DNA of 60,321 nt from Bacteroidales bacterium (GCA_017527945.1 JAFXPL010000038.1:1-60321); one strand, 5' to 3'. Positions 9,110 through 19,800 are shown, counted from the first letter of the stretch. A program made the numbers and translations. Notes: generated by a model not told the origin, from the sequence alone.

Positions 9110-9232
9110 TCGAAAGCAATGACAAAAGGGCAGCCGGTAAGTCCCACCTTTTTTACACATTATCATAAAAGTCCCACCTTTCATAATTTGGCAATTACTC
9201 AACAAAATCCGGCAGCCCTTTTTCTTTTTTTG
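9110..9232 (+). ncRNA. Candidate small RNA with duplicated C-rich motif
   Basis: A stand-alone unit in the 312-base gap between the helicase and kinase genes. It has a promoter box at 9098-9105 and a long-range closing stem formed by 9124-9137 (AAAAGGGCAGCCGG) and 9209-9222, pairing 13 of 14 with one A-A mismatch. A T-run at 9219-9231 suits factor-independent termination. Between the arms the 13-mer AAGTCCCACCTTT occurs twice exactly, at 9139-9151 and 9169-9181. The second copy can be presented in a loop closed by ATTAT/ATAAT. The exposed UCCCACC would be complementary to GGUGGGA-like ribosome-binding sites, as in UCCC-motif sRNAs. It does not resemble 6S, tmRNA, SRP or RNase P RNA. Confidence 0.5.
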
Positions 9233-9263
9233 TTGCGTTGTCGTAAATTTCTTCCATAGTCCT

Positions 9264-9303
9264 TTTTTAGTTTCAAGTTTCAGGTTTCAGGTTTCAAAGG
9301 GTC
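9264..9303. repeat. Short degenerate tandem repeat between genes
   Basis: GTTTCAAGTTTCAGGTTTCAG-type 7-bp units repeat imperfectly just downstream of the candidate sRNA, between it and the end of the kinase gene. No other content is seen in 9240-9309. Confidence 0.5.
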
Positions 9304-9309
9304 TTGATT

Positions 9310-9873
9310 CTAAATTCCAAGCTCCAAGCTCTGAAGAACGGCTTCCACCTGGCGATAGAGGTCGTCAAAGTCCCCGTCATTCATAAAGACATAATCGGCC
9401 ATCTGCATGCATCGACCGACATTCTGGTGGTTAGGGTCTTCCGAAGACATTTCGCGCCGTTCATTTTCAAGAAACGTCTCGTACGAAATATGGTCGGTTT
9501 CAGACCCCCGCCCCACGACTCGCTCATAACGGATTCCAGGATCCGCATCAACACCGAAAAGCAGAAAATGGTCATGCTGCCGCAGCGACTCCACCTCTCC
9601 CGGGGTCCGCACGCTTTCGATGACGGCATCCGCGCCGCATTCCTCCGCTTGGAGGTAGAGCTGGTCGATAATGTAAGAGGGACCATGTTGGGCGCGCAGG
9701 TCGTTGGCAACCACCACAAAAGTGTCGCGGTTCAGCTCCATGTCCCGGCGTTTCGCTTCCTCAATAAGATAACCTCTCACGGAATAGTGCTTGAAGCCGT
9801 AATGTTCTCTAAGATAATCGACGATGGTGCCTTTCCCCGCACCAAGGGTTCCTGTAATCCCTATTATTTTCAT
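9310..9873 (-). CDS. Small P-loop nucleotide/dephospho-CoA-kinase-like ATPase
   Basis: I place the start at the ATG whose codon begins at 9873 (MKIIGITGTLGAGKGT), because the Walker A motif then falls at the normal residues 8-15. The longer frame from 9921 runs through the terminator of the upstream gene. The Walker A GTLGAGKGT, a following FKHYSVRGYL block and a mobile-lid-like RYERVVGRGSETD region are typical of the nucleoside-monophosphate-kinase/dephospho-CoA-kinase superfamily (AAA_18-like). The true substrate cannot be named; the annotated CoaE sequence pattern is not clear. Last gene of the greA-HIT direction, but separated by a terminator. Confidence 0.7.
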   Translation of the reverse strand: MKIIGITGTLGAGKGTIVDYLREHYGFKHYSVRGYLIEEAKRRDMELNRDTFVVVANDLRAQHGPSYIIDQLYLQAEECGADAVIESVRTPGEVESLRQHDHFLLFGVDADPGIRYERVVGRGSETDHISYETFLENERREMSSEDPNHQNVGRCMQMADYVFMNDGDFDDLYRQVEAVLQSLELGI

Positions 9874-9892
9874 AACTACCTTAAAAACAAAA

Positions 9893-9918
9893 GAGGTGGC
9901 ACATCGCTGCGCCACCTT
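9893..9918 (-). terminator. Terminator after the HIT gene
   Basis: GGTGGC (9895-9900) pairs with GCCACC (9911-9916), with an extra A-T pair. A T-rich run follows on the minus strand (TCTTTTGTTTTT). Confidence 0.65.
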
Positions 9919-9931
9919 CATACTTCATAAC

Positions 9932-10330
9932 TTACTGAATGGCAGCGGAAATCTTTGCCGCAATGTCGGCAAACTCTTCCGAGGTGAGTTTCACACGCGG
10001 AGCCTTGAAATCCAAATCCCCTACCCCATTGATGGGTACGAGATGGATATGATTGTGCGGCACGTCAATGCCGATCACTGCGACACCGATACGTTGGCAC
10101 GGCAGCACCTGCTTCATCGCTTTGGCCACTTTTTTGGCAAACACCATCATGTCACCCAACGTGTCGTCATCCAAGTCGAAAATATAGTCATTTTGCTGTT
10201 TCGTGATTACCAGGGTGTGGCCTTTGGCAAGCGGCGATATGTCGAGGAACGCAAAGAATCGCTCGTCCTCCGCAATCTTGTAGCAAGGGATTTCTCCCTT
10301 CACTATCTTCGTGAAAATAGTCTCTTCCAT
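9932..10330 (-). CDS. HIT-family nucleotide hydrolase/transferase
   Basis: Histidine-triad protein of 132 aa. The catalytic motif HNHIHL is at residues 92-97 (His92, His94, His96), and the N-terminal block IFTKIVKGEIPCYKIAEDE is the Hint-branch signature. Family members hydrolyse purine nucleoside phosphoramidates such as AMP-lysine and act as small cytosolic dimers. It starts 10 bases after the greA stop, so the two are co-transcribed. Length is complete. Confidence 0.93.
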   Translation of the reverse strand: MEETIFTKIVKGEIPCYKIAEDERFFAFLDISPLAKGHTLVITKQQNDYIFDLDDDTLGDMMVFAKKVAKAMKQVLPCQRIGVAVIGIDVPHNHIHLVPINGVGDLDFKAPRVKLTSEEFADIAAKISAAIQ

Positions 10331-10340
10331 AATGATTGGT

Positions 10341-10814
10341 TTAACGGGAAATGTCTAAAATCTGGAACTCCATCACGCCGGCAGGGGCTTGCACGCTGAC
10401 CGTATCCCCTTTAGAATGACCGATCAGAGCCTTGGCAATCGGGCTGGAAACGGAAATCTTGCCGCCCTTAAGATCCGACTCCGACTCCGGGACAATCGTG
10501 TAGGTCATCTCCATGCCATTCTTCATGTTCTTGATCTTTACAATGGAGTAGATCAGCACTTTGGAGACATCAATCTTGGATTCGTCGAGCACACGAGCTT
10601 TGGCAATCAGATTCTTGAGGTTGGCAATTTTCAGTTCAAGCATGCCCTGCGCCTCTTTTGCGGCGTCATATTCCGCATTTTCGGAAAGGTCGCCTTTATC
10701 ACGCGCCTCTGCTATTGCCTGAGAGATTTTCGGACGCTCAACAGCCTCCAGTTGATTCAATTCACGCTTCAGGGCATCCAGGCCCTCTTGCGTATAATAC
10801 TTTACATCTTCCAT
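10341..10814 (-). CDS. greA: Transcription elongation factor GreA
   Basis: A protein of 157 aa with the GreA layout: an N-terminal antiparallel coiled coil (1-75, with YYTQEGLDALKRELNQLE and KGDLSENAEYDAAKE, containing the acidic tip D-E residues that enter the RNA polymerase secondary channel) and a C-terminal FKBP-like domain (80-157, with VSSPIAKALIGHSKGDTV). It stimulates RNA cleavage in backtracked polymerase. First gene of an operon with the HIT protein. A strong terminator upstream isolates it from the PorV-like gene. Confidence 0.96.
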   Translation of the reverse strand: MEDVKYYTQEGLDALKRELNQLEAVERPKISQAIAEARDKGDLSENAEYDAAKEAQGMLELKIANLKNLIAKARVLDESKIDVSKVLIYSIVKIKNMKNGMEMTYTIVPESESDLKGGKISVSSPIAKALIGHSKGDTVSVQAPAGVMEFQILDISR

Positions 10815-10835
10815 ATTAAGGTTCTAAATTTACAC

Positions 10836-10868
10836 AAATAGAAGAGACCATTCCAGTCTCTTCTATTT
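10836..10868. terminator. Terminator after the PorV-like gene
   Basis: A perfect 13-bp stem, AAATAGAAGAGAC (10836-10848) with GTCTCTTCTATTT (10856-10868), and a 7-base loop. It lies between the PorV-like stop and the greA start, both on the minus strand. Confidence 0.8.
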
Positions 10869-10897
10869 TCGTTATATACAATAAATTTAAAGTCGTA

Positions 10898-12082
10898 CTA
10901 CAAGGTAACCTTGATGCCCATGTAATGATTTCCTCTCCACTTGTTCGTGAATCTGTAGCCATAGTCGAGATAAATTCTCGGACCGATAGTCTTTTTCACA
11001 CGCTCTTTCGTGAGGGGAATGACGGCGGTAGCACCCACTGCAGGACCGGAGAAGAAGGAATCGCTATTGAACAGGATGGCAGCCGTTTCATCAGCGGAAG
11101 ACTTGGCGCCGCGGCCGATGCCTTCAAGACCGTAACCTGCACGAATCATAAAGATATTGCGGAAACCATACTCCAAGCCGACAGAGAACACGTCTCTCGT
11201 GTAGGAGTTTGCCGTGAACGTACCAGCGAATGTGAGTCTATGCTCAGCATTATCACGGGTAAGACCCTCTTCCGCCAGTTCATCCTTCGTGAAATCGGCA
11301 TATTCACCACCGAAGAACAAGAGGTCGTAGGAAATACCAATTGCCAACAGAGAGGGCATCTCAAACTCGGCAGAACGCATTTCCAAAGTTTGCTCGTGTT
11401 GCTGGCTGGGAATGCGGGCGCGAACGGAAAGACCGTCACCGGAATAATGCATAGGCAGACCGATGTTCTTCAACGTGACACCAATCTTGAAGTTCTCAAA
11501 CTTACCCGTCACATATTGGACACCGGCATCGATGGCAAAACCCGTAGCCTTGGAGTCGGAAATACGCTCGTTGATAATCTTAATGGAGATACCACCCTTG
11601 ATGAAGTTGTTGAAGGACTTCGCGTAGTGCAGGCCGATATAGGTCAGCGTGGGGCTGAAAGTACCCAGACCGCCTTCGGGCTGATCGGTAGTGGTGATTT
11701 GGACATCGCCGAAACTTTGGCTGAAGAAAGACAGGGAGATCACACCGAAGTCTCTCTTTTTGCCCAGATGCTGAGCGATGGCGATAGAATTCATGTTGAT
11801 GCCACAGCCGGAACCCACCAGGTATTGCGTCCTGTTGAAAGCCAGCTCCGTCTTACGGACAGAGGTAAGACCGGCGACATTGGTGAAGACGGATTCCAGA
11901 CCGCGGACTTCCGCCACGCCGGCGCCCGCCATTCCGCTTGTGTGAGCCCAGGGATCAATCAGCAAGTGGGATGCACCCGCTTGACCGGAACGGTCTCTGT
12001 TACCTGCAAACACCGTGGAGGTGCTTGCAGATATGAGAGCGATAATTGTGCAAATTATTAATGATTTATATAGATTTTTCAT
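10898..12082 (-). CDS. PorV/PorQ-family outer-membrane protein (T9SS-associated)
   Basis: 394 aa with a signal peptide (ending TVFAG) and the PorV/PorQ-family start: a conserved ASHLLIDPWAHTSGMAGAGVAEV block, then NVAGL and repeated barrel strands of the FadL-like type, ending in MGIKVTL. In the type IX secretion system PorV forms a 14-strand barrel that collects substrate from the Sov (SprA) translocon and carries it to the attachment complex. Here it is the third gene of an operon with a giant T9SS-exported protein (27 bases upstream), which suggests a dedicated shuttle for that substrate rather than the general PorV. Confidence 0.82.
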   Translation of the reverse strand: MKNLYKSLIICTIIALISASTSTVFAGNRDRSGQAGASHLLIDPWAHTSGMAGAGVAEVRGLESVFTNVAGLTSVRKTELAFNRTQYLVGSGCGINMNSIAIAQHLGKKRDFGVISLSFFSQSFGDVQITTTDQPEGGLGTFSPTLTYIGLHYAKSFNNFIKGGISIKIINERISDSKATGFAIDAGVQYVTGKFENFKIGVTLKNIGLPMHYSGDGLSVRARIPSQQHEQTLEMRSAEFEMPSLLAIGISYDLLFFGGEYADFTKDELAEEGLTRDNAEHRLTFAGTFTANSYTRDVFSVGLEYGFRNIFMIRAGYGLEGIGRGAKSSADETAAILFNSDSFFSGPAVGATAVIPLTKERVKKTIGPRIYLDYGYRFTNKWRGNHYMGIKVTL

Positions 12083-12109
12083 ATTCTCTGATTTTTAAGA
12101 TTAATAATT

Positions 12110-15100
12110 TTAGAAACCATTCAAGTCTGTAGGACGCATGTTGCAGAAGAAACGCAGCGTACGGACACCAATGCCAGGAGCATCGACATGGACGATATAG
12201 ACGCCGCTGGCGATCGGGATGTTGGCATGGTTCTTCAGATCCCATTCCACGAAGGAGGTGGCATCAGAACCGTGGGTGAGCGTTCTGATGAGTGTTCCGT
12301 TAACCGTGTAGATGGAAATCGTACAACGGGCCGGAAGGTTCACGAAACGGACATAATTCTCCAGCGCACCATGTTCGTAAGTAGAATAGCCATAGTACGG
12401 GTTCGGCACAATATTGATTTCCTGGAGCAGGTTCTCCACATCTTCCACGCGCTCAACCTTTTCGGGAGCGATGTTCTTCGTGGTGAACTCATACATCGGA
12501 TAACCATTATTCTGGCTTGCATTGGGAGACTGTGCAGGATCATCGTACCAACGAGAGGAGTAACGCATGTAAGGACGGGAGACACGCAACTTGATGGTAG
12601 CCGTGGAAGACAACCAGTTGTTCTCCTGCATCTGAGCCGGCATCGGAATGCTGGTCCACATGACATTGTTGAAGATCTCCATTTTCTTGTTCTTACGGGC
12701 CTGACCGTTGTAATTGGTCTCGTTAGCAATCTGCAGGAACTTCTCGCTCAACCATTTACCCTCATCATACGCACCGCAGTCGTAGAACGGATAATAGTTG
12801 CCGTCGGAGCCGACAAAGGTTCCACCGTATGTCGTACCCGAAAGGTTAACGGTTCTGTTGGCATCATTGAAGTTTCTTGCTCTGGTGGAGGGGAAGTGGT
12901 AGTAGGTATTGGCCGTGTTACCGGAGCTACCGACCACATAGACATAGTGACGACCACCGTTCAGCGGCTCACCCATCTCAATGCCGAAGCTTTCTCTGAT
13001 AGCATTGAACGTGCCTTGGTTGAGCGGAATCGGATTTCCTTCTTCATCAAGCACAAGCGTATCCGCAGTATAATCTTTCGTGAAAGCATAGACAGAAGTG
13101 GGGTTGAAGAGCATGTCGTTACCATTGTTCAACTCATCTTGGGAGTTCTCGGCAAACATAATGTTCAAACGCTCGCCAGTTTCCACATTGATGGCATAGC
13201 CAGGGAACCAACCGAAACCAGTGGTACCTGAATTGTCGGGATTACCATCCTTGTCAACAGACGGACATTTTTTCGGTTCGTGACGAATGTTCTTATAAGT
13301 CTGACCGTTGAAATGTTGGGTAATTTCATAGTTACCGGAACCGGGTTCAGCAGAACCAGCTTCCAGAACCAGTGCGCGAGTCCAGAGATTCTTGTCCGGG
13401 GTAAGGACAATATCCACAGAATAGAGGTTGGTCAGCGTGTTGTTATAACCAGCTCTATTGGCAACTTCGTTGAAAGCAACAGTGGAGTTGTAGTAGTTGG
13501 GTTGAGGAGCCTGGGCACCAGAAACGATATCAGATACCAAGAATCGGGCTTTCGGGCCACCATCGAACGGAGAAGACATCACGTAGGGAGCCCATGTGCC
13601 GTCAACGAGATCCTCGAACTGGGCGTTAGGATCCATGAAGCCACGAATATCCTCAGCTGCCGTTACGCCATCACTGAAAAGGAACACGTTGCAGAAGTCC
13701 TCGGAACGCCACTTCATATAATCACAACTGGCACCTTCTTGAACATCGTTACAAACCCATTTGCTGGCGGCCGTCTGCTGTCCGGCGCGGATCCAGTTGC
13801 CTGCGAAATCACCGTCAATATCAGCAAGACCTGCCAACCAGCGATTGTCACCGTCAAACGTGATTTCGGAACCAACCGCATCGGGCTGCGCATACCACGA
13901 AACATTGGCATAGGTATAACCGCCATTTTCCTTCACATAGTCATCCAAGTTCTTTTGATAGATCTTGAAGTTGTAGTTTTTGATGGAAACGGCAATACCC
14001 AGATTCAGGAACAGCTGCTCGTTGGTCATGCTAATCGGCATGGCAGCCGTTGTGACACGGTCAGCAACAGTGTCACCGCCAACGATGGAGTAGATACCAT
14101 TGTCGATGAGTTCTCTGTCAGAGACATCGTCGGAAATCACCAACTGCCACATCGTGCTGTCATTGACATCGTCGCTAATGTCGTTCGGCAGGAACTTGAT
14201 TGTATAGTCGTAAGGCTTCACCATCAACGGGTCAATGACCTCGATGTTCAGCGGACCATAGTTGTTCTTGTATTGGACATTGTTATAGACATTGTTGGCG
14301 AGAATCAGTTCGCGAGATTCATCAGTCATATCCAGGAACATACCGCCGTTGCCTTGACCCTCAACACGGGTAATCATAGGCACATCGCCATATTTGGAGT
14401 TCAGAATCTGCTCAACCGGCTTGTGAGGAATACCCACCGTGACCTTGATGTTTCTACGACCAGCCAGATAAGGAGTCATCTGACCGTCAAGGTTGTCGGC
14501 ATCGAGGCTGAATTTCTTGTACTCATTGTAACCGTAAGCCAACACGAGGAAGTAATATTCCTTGTGGTTGACCAGGCGCTTATTGGTACCGGTGGCAAAC
14601 TTGTCCTCCGTGATTCTGAAGGAATGGGAAATGCCTTCGTTACCGCCATTCACCATCTCCGTAGCCACGGAGGTGCCGAGTGCGTCGTTATAAACCCAGT
14701 TAATCAACTGGCCAGCACCGTTCTCCACATCGCATTGGGCGACAAGGAGAGCCTTGTTGGCATCATCGAGATCCGTGACACTCACGGAAGAGTTGGCCAA
14801 TTGGTAGATTTGATAGCCTTCGAACTTGTAAGAACGTTGATCATGCGTGAGCGTGTCAAGATGTTCAACGGGAACCGTAGAAACCGTGACAATCGTGTCA
14901 GGTTGACCATCGGCCGTATAAGCGAACACCGTGTCATACTCATTAACATAAGTGGTAGTTGCGAGAGTTCTCGGAATCTGGGGATCCATCTCCATATAAG
15001 TCTCGTGGTAGTTGTTCTTTTGAGGATCGTTGTTGGAGAGATAAAGAATCAGCTCGTTCTCCAACTCGCGGATCGTCACATCAGGAGCATCAGGACCATC

Positions 15101-16846
15101 GAGGGTCTTGAAACAGTTCTCGAACAGGGACTGACACTTGTCGTCGGCGCGTTTCAGAAGTTCCACAGAGGCCTGGGCACCACCTTGGGCGGCACGTGCC
15201 CACGGAATACCAACGGTGATGTAGTTGACAGCACCGGGCTTCAACGTGAAGGGACCTGCGGACTGCATGAAACGACGGTCGTAAGCAGCGTTGCCAACGT
15301 TAGCCTCCGTCCAGCCATCGGCACCGTATTGCGTCGGCATCGGGTCGATACCCTTGGTACCCCAGTTACAGACATCGGTGAGGGCCGGGAACATGAAGTC
15401 ACACTCCGGACCATTACCGCCGTTGGAGGTGTGGGCGTTGCCACCGTAACGCATCTTGGAGTTGTCTCTCCAGATACCACGCAGCATGTTGTAGTATTCC
15501 ACAGCGATGCTCGGGTCACCCGTCACGCTGTTGTTGTTGTTGTGATAGACGAATCTTCTCATACCGAAACGCTCGTTATCGGTGATGCTGTCGCCAAAGT
15601 TCACACCGTTGATGGCCATCTGGTCGGCTTCGTAGGCACTGTTGAGGAACTTGTCGCAGTAACCAATCTCGGAAGCGCTGTCAGCATAGAATCTCGGGTT
15701 GTCACGACCATCGGGGTCCATGTAAGGTCCCTGGAAGAAGTCAACACCCACGGCAGGCGGTTGGTCACCGTATGCCCAGTTTTGACCGCTACCATCGACG
15801 TTGGAGCCGTTGTAGCAGTAACCCAAACCGCGACCCACATCGCAACCCACATAGTCATCGTAAGCGTAGCCCAAATCGGGGTCAACCCACTGGGAGAAAT
15901 AGGTCTCTGCCAAAGTATAGGTGGAACGGTTGATAATCTCATAAGAGTAGAACGTCATGTTGTTCAGTTCGTCATTGGTGGAGAAACCGAAACACTGTCC
16001 GCGGATTTCAAGACCAATCGGGTTACCCTGAGACTCCGTGTGCGGACCGGCATTATCGTTGAAAATCCAGAAGAGGGTCTCATCACCTTTCAGCACATGG
16101 TCGGCATAAATCATGCCGTTGGAATTCTGCCAGTCGGTACCATAATACATCACATCCTCGGGGGTTCTCGGGAGGGCGTGCTGGGCAGCGCGGGCGATGT
16201 TGTCCTCCGTCCAAGGACAAAGATCGTTGTTGATGTCATAGTACGGATAGTCACCGTTTTCGGGATCATAAACACCGTTGTCATTCACATCCTTGAAAGG
16301 AGCCAGGTAATAGGAATAGCCCTCTTCGCCGTGTGCCGGCCAGTTGGCGATGCTTGCGGGCATCACATAACCGGAGGTGTTATAGCTGGAAATATGCTGG
16401 TCAACCTCAGCACGGGTGATTTTGAAGTGCTTGTCGAACTTGATACACATCGACTGCGTGGTGCTGGCACCCGTGATTTTCAACGGACCAGGCCAGTAGT
16501 CGTCACCAACTTGTCTGAAACGGACGGCTGCCAAGTGCAGCTGGCCATTTGCATCGTGACCACCGATCCACAAAGCGGCACAGAACATGGAAGTCTTGCC
16601 GGAGCCTCTCGGCACCTCATATTCGGCAACTTCCTTGAACCACATCGTACCACCCGTTTCGATATAGGCACGAACATTGTTCACCGTCAACTCGTTAGAA
16701 CCACTGGCCGGAAGACACGTGGCCGACTCCGCTTTCGGTGAGGAAGAACTTCTAACCACTCCTTTTACCTTTTCGGCGCGCAATGACCCCGTCATCACGA
16801 CCACCAGAAGAAGTGTCAAGCAGAAAATTTGTTTAATATTTTTCAT
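12110..16846 (-). CDS. Giant T9SS-exported surface protein (1578 aa)
   Basis: A signal peptide (ending SLRAE) leads into a very long Tyr-, Asn- and Asp-rich protein with no recognised catalytic domain. The last 90 or so residues form a T9SS C-terminal sorting domain: NIVPNPYYGYSTY, RCTISIYTVNGTLIRTL, EWDLKNHANIPIASGVYIVHV. The mature protein should therefore cross the outer membrane by T9SS and be surface-anchored or released. The N-terminal part has repeated NGVYDPENGDYPYY-like Asp-rich turns that could bind calcium. It is sandwiched between a TonB receptor (24 bases upstream) and a PorV-like protein, so all three probably make one surface complex. The opposite strand is open for over 1100 codons, an artefact of codon bias. 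Confidence 0.85.
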   Translation of the reverse strand: MKNIKQIFCLTLLLVVVMTGSLRAEKVKGVVRSSSSPKAESATCLPASGSNELTVNNVRAYIETGGTMWFKEVAEYEVPRGSGKTSMFCAALWIGGHDANGQLHLAAVRFRQVGDDYWPGPLKITGASTTQSMCIKFDKHFKITRAEVDQHISSYNTSGYVMPASIANWPAHGEEGYSYYLAPFKDVNDNGVYDPENGDYPYYDINNDLCPWTEDNIARAAQHALPRTPEDVMYYGTDWQNSNGMIYADHVLKGDETLFWIFNDNAGPHTESQGNPIGLEIRGQCFGFSTNDELNNMTFYSYEIINRSTYTLAETYFSQWVDPDLGYAYDDYVGCDVGRGLGYCYNGSNVDGSGQNWAYGDQPPAVGVDFFQGPYMDPDGRDNPRFYADSASEIGYCDKFLNSAYEADQMAINGVNFGDSITDNERFGMRRFVYHNNNNSVTGDPSIAVEYYNMLRGIWRDNSKMRYGGNAHTSNGGNGPECDFMFPALTDVCNWGTKGIDPMPTQYGADGWTEANVGNAAYDRRFMQSAGPFTLKPGAVNYITVGIPWARAAQGGAQASVELLKRADDKCQSLFENCFKTLDGPDAPDVTIRELENELILYLSNNDPQKNNYHETYMEMDPQIPRTLATTTYVNEYDTVFAYTADGQPDTIVTVSTVPVEHLDTLTHDQRSYKFEGYQIYQLANSSVSVTDLDDANKALLVAQCDVENGAGQLINWVYNDALGTSVATEMVNGGNEGISHSFRITEDKFATGTNKRLVNHKEYYFLVLAYGYNEYKKFSLDADNLDGQMTPYLAGRRNIKVTVGIPHKPVEQILNSKYGDVPMITRVEGQGNGGMFLDMTDESRELILANNVYNNVQYKNNYGPLNIEVIDPLMVKPYDYTIKFLPNDISDDVNDSTMWQLVISDDVSDRELIDNGIYSIVGGDTVADRVTTAAMPISMTNEQLFLNLGIAVSIKNYNFKIYQKNLDDYVKENGGYTYANVSWYAQPDAVGSEITFDGDNRWLAGLADIDGDFAGNWIRAGQQTAASKWVCNDVQEGASCDYMKWRSEDFCNVFLFSDGVTAAEDIRGFMDPNAQFEDLVDGTWAPYVMSSPFDGGPKARFLVSDIVSGAQAPQPNYYNSTVAFNEVANRAGYNNTLTNLYSVDIVLTPDKNLWTRALVLEAGSAEPGSGNYEITQHFNGQTYKNIRHEPKKCPSVDKDGNPDNSGTTGFGWFPGYAINVETGERLNIMFAENSQDELNNGNDMLFNPTSVYAFTKDYTADTLVLDEEGNPIPLNQGTFNAIRESFGIEMGEPLNGGRHYVYVVGSSGNTANTYYHFPSTRARNFNDANRTVNLSGTTYGGTFVGSDGNYYPFYDCGAYDEGKWLSEKFLQIANETNYNGQARKNKKMEIFNNVMWTSIPMPAQMQENNWLSSTATIKLRVSRPYMRYSSRWYDDPAQSPNASQNNGYPMYEFTTKNIAPEKVERVEDVENLLQEINIVPNPYYGYSTYEHGALENYVRFVNLPARCTISIYTVNGTLIRTLTHGSDATSFVEWDLKNHANIPIASGVYIVHVDAPGIGVRTLRFFCNMRPTDLNGF

Positions 16847-16870
16847 ATATCTGATTTTTTTTTCTATTGA

Positions 16871-19800
16871 TTAAAAGCCGAATTGAATACCTAAGCTTGC
16901 GCGGAACGGACGACTGTAGTTGTACGGATTCTGGACTCGCATCTGATAGTACCAAATATAGGAAGGCACATAGACCTGAGAATTGATCTGCTGCTGATAG
17001 GCGGCGGCTGACAGGTAACCATCGTCATCGGCGTTGCCAGTGTAGTCATACACAGAAATCACGTTCTTGAAGTTGAAGAGATTCTGAATGTCCACATAAA
17101 CGGTCAGATAGCCCATCTTGGCGGCTTTGGTCTTGCCGTTCTCGTCTTTCTTGTTCTTGTTGAAGTTGAACATGAAGGTCTTGTCGATACGGAGGTCGCA
17201 CTGATACTGCCACGGCAGGTTGGAACCGTTGATGGAACCAGACAAGGTGGAAGTGGTACCGCTCACGATGTTGGAGTAAGGCGTGCTGGAACGGGTATAA
17301 GGCGTACCGGAAGCAGCGGAGAACAACAGGGAGAAGCCCGTGTTAGCCAACCACTCGATTTCCTTGACCGTTTGCGTTCCGTCTGCAGCCGTCACAATTT
17401 TCTCGGTGATCGGGCCGCCATTTTCCTTATAGTTGATACCGCTCTCGAAACGGTAGTCGAAGTTGACACCGATTCTGTGACGTTGGTCGAACGAAAGGTT
17501 CGTCAGCGTTCTCAAGTTAGGCTGGCCGGCAGCCAGAATGGAGAGCTGGGAAGTGGTGCTGGAACCCGTACCCTTGGCGAACTGCAGCGTATAGTTGGCT
17601 GACAGCGTCATGTTGCGGGTTCTGTTCATTCTATAAGAGAAGGTGAAACCTTGCACAGTACCGAAGTCGATGTTCTGGTAGGAATAGTAGGTGTTCGGAT
17701 ATGCGCCAGAGAAGCGGTAAGCCTGAATCTGGTTACGTTTCTCAGAATAGTAGGCACTGATGCTGATAGCAGACTTCGCACCGACTTTCTGACGGAAACC
17801 GATCTCATAGTCAATACTCTGCTGCGGTTTCATGTTCGGGTTGTTGATAATGTCACCGGCGGCATTGCGCTTAGAGATGAACAGGTAATCAACCGGGGAA
17901 ATCTGCAGGTTGGTAGGACGGGAGGTGATGATGTTGTAGTGAGCATAGAACAAGGAGTTGTCGTTCACCGGGAAAGAGAAAGAGATACGAGGCATCACAG
18001 ACCATTGGGCCTTGTAGTCAGTGAAAGCGCCAGCTTCCACCTTCGTGATGGAGTTGATCTGATCGATCTCGTTCTTGAGGATAGGACCGTTCACGTTCAG
18101 AGAGAGAGCGGTCTCAGGGTTGGTGACTTCGCTACCAGCTGCATTGTACCACGTGTCGCCATTACGGTAACCCACGATGGACTGGGAGGTGAACTCGCCG
18201 CCGGCAATGTCAGCCTCGCTCATATAAACATCGTTGCCAGAGTAATAGACCACCCAGTTGTCGGCAGCATTGCCCACGAACGAAAGGTTATTGTTGATCT
18301 GCTTCAAGTCTCCGACAGTGTAGGCCTCACGGAAGAGGTACGGGTCTTTCAACACGGACTGGTTGGCGTCGAAACGGTCAACACGCAAACCGATGTTGAA
18401 CAGCAAGGAGTTGATGGCGAATTTATCCTGAATGTAGAAAGCCATATAGATAGGCTCGTAAGCACCAATGTTATAGGTCTTTTGACCGTTCTCGACATTG
18501 TTGAAGAAATCCTCGATGGTGGTCTTCTTGTTGTACTTTTTGCCGGTGTAGTCATAACCGTAGTAGCTAACCAGCGGGCTGGTACCGGAAGAGGTACCCA
18601 GAAGGAGTTCCTCGGCGGAGAACATGCTGACGTCGAATGTGCTGGGAGCCAGGTTGTCGATGTCAATCCAATCGTCACCATCGGGGTTGAGACCGAGGTG
18701 GGTACGGAGGTTGCGGTCGAACACCGTCTGGTCGTCAAGACTCACGAGGCGGTTGAAATCAACGTAGAAGTCGCCATTGTTATCCCATTCGATGGGGTGT
18801 TCGGTATCCAACTCCGAGATGTGGGAGTTGACCTCGTTACGCATCAAAGTCCACAGCGGGGTGGGAGCGATGCCGTATCCACGGTAGGTCAGTTTTTCGA
18901 AATCATAACCGAACTTCAACTCGTGGTCCTTGATGTTCATGGAGACACTGGCCTTCAAACCAATCTGATCCATGGAGGATTTGCTGTAGCTGCCGAGCAC
19001 CGTACCCGGAGAATAATACATGGAATAAATCAAATCAGGGCTGTCGCCGTTTCTCAAGGCTCCGAAGGTTTGGTAGAGGTCGAGGTCGTACGGAATCCGA
19101 GTGCCGTAATACTCATTAATCACCTCGGACGGGAACATGTTGACAAAATTCAACGTATATTGGGACAGAATCGGGTTGACATTATAATCAGGGTTGATAC
19201 GGAAGCTCACCAAGGAGTCATACCAACCGTTGAACACGTTCACGTCGTAATAAGTGGTGGAGTCGTTAAGCTTGTACTCGTCATAATACGTATAGCCTTT
19301 CGCCTTGTTGGTGGTGAACTGGCCCACGTAGCCATATTCAAAGAGACGGTCCTTATGGTTGGCCGCGTATGAAAGGCTGTTTGAGTGCGTGTACGTTGCG
19401 TTAATGTCATACATGAGGTTCTTCAGCACGCCAGTGTCGTTTTGGACGATACGGTGGTTGAAGCGAGCACTCACACGTGCATTGCTGGAGGTGGAGATGG
19501 GGTTGTTGTCGCCGTCGAACAGCGCGTATGTGGAACCCCAGGATTTGCCCTTGCCGTATTCATAGGAACCGCTGACAGATAACTTGGCGTTATGTTTCTT
19601 GCCCAAGATGAAGTCGAGTTTCAACTGACCAAGGTAGTTCCATGAGCCCGCGTTCTTTCTTACGCGCTCTTTGTGGAAAGATTCACTGGTGAGGTACGAG
19701 CCCTCCTGATAATAAACGCCGAACTCCGAATTGCTGTAACGAAGCGGGTTGGCGATAAGGGCGTCGATGGTTTCGTCATTGGCCACCCATGTGCCGCCGC

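Noticed and set aside
13280..16741. A 1153-codon open frame on the plus strand
   Set aside because: It lies wholly antisense to the 1578-aa T9SS protein, lacks a ribosome-binding region and has no recognisable domain. Codon bias of the real gene keeps the opposite frame open.
17651..19372. A 573-codon plus-strand frame inside the large receptor gene
   Set aside because: Antisense shadow of the TonB receptor, with no domain or start signal.
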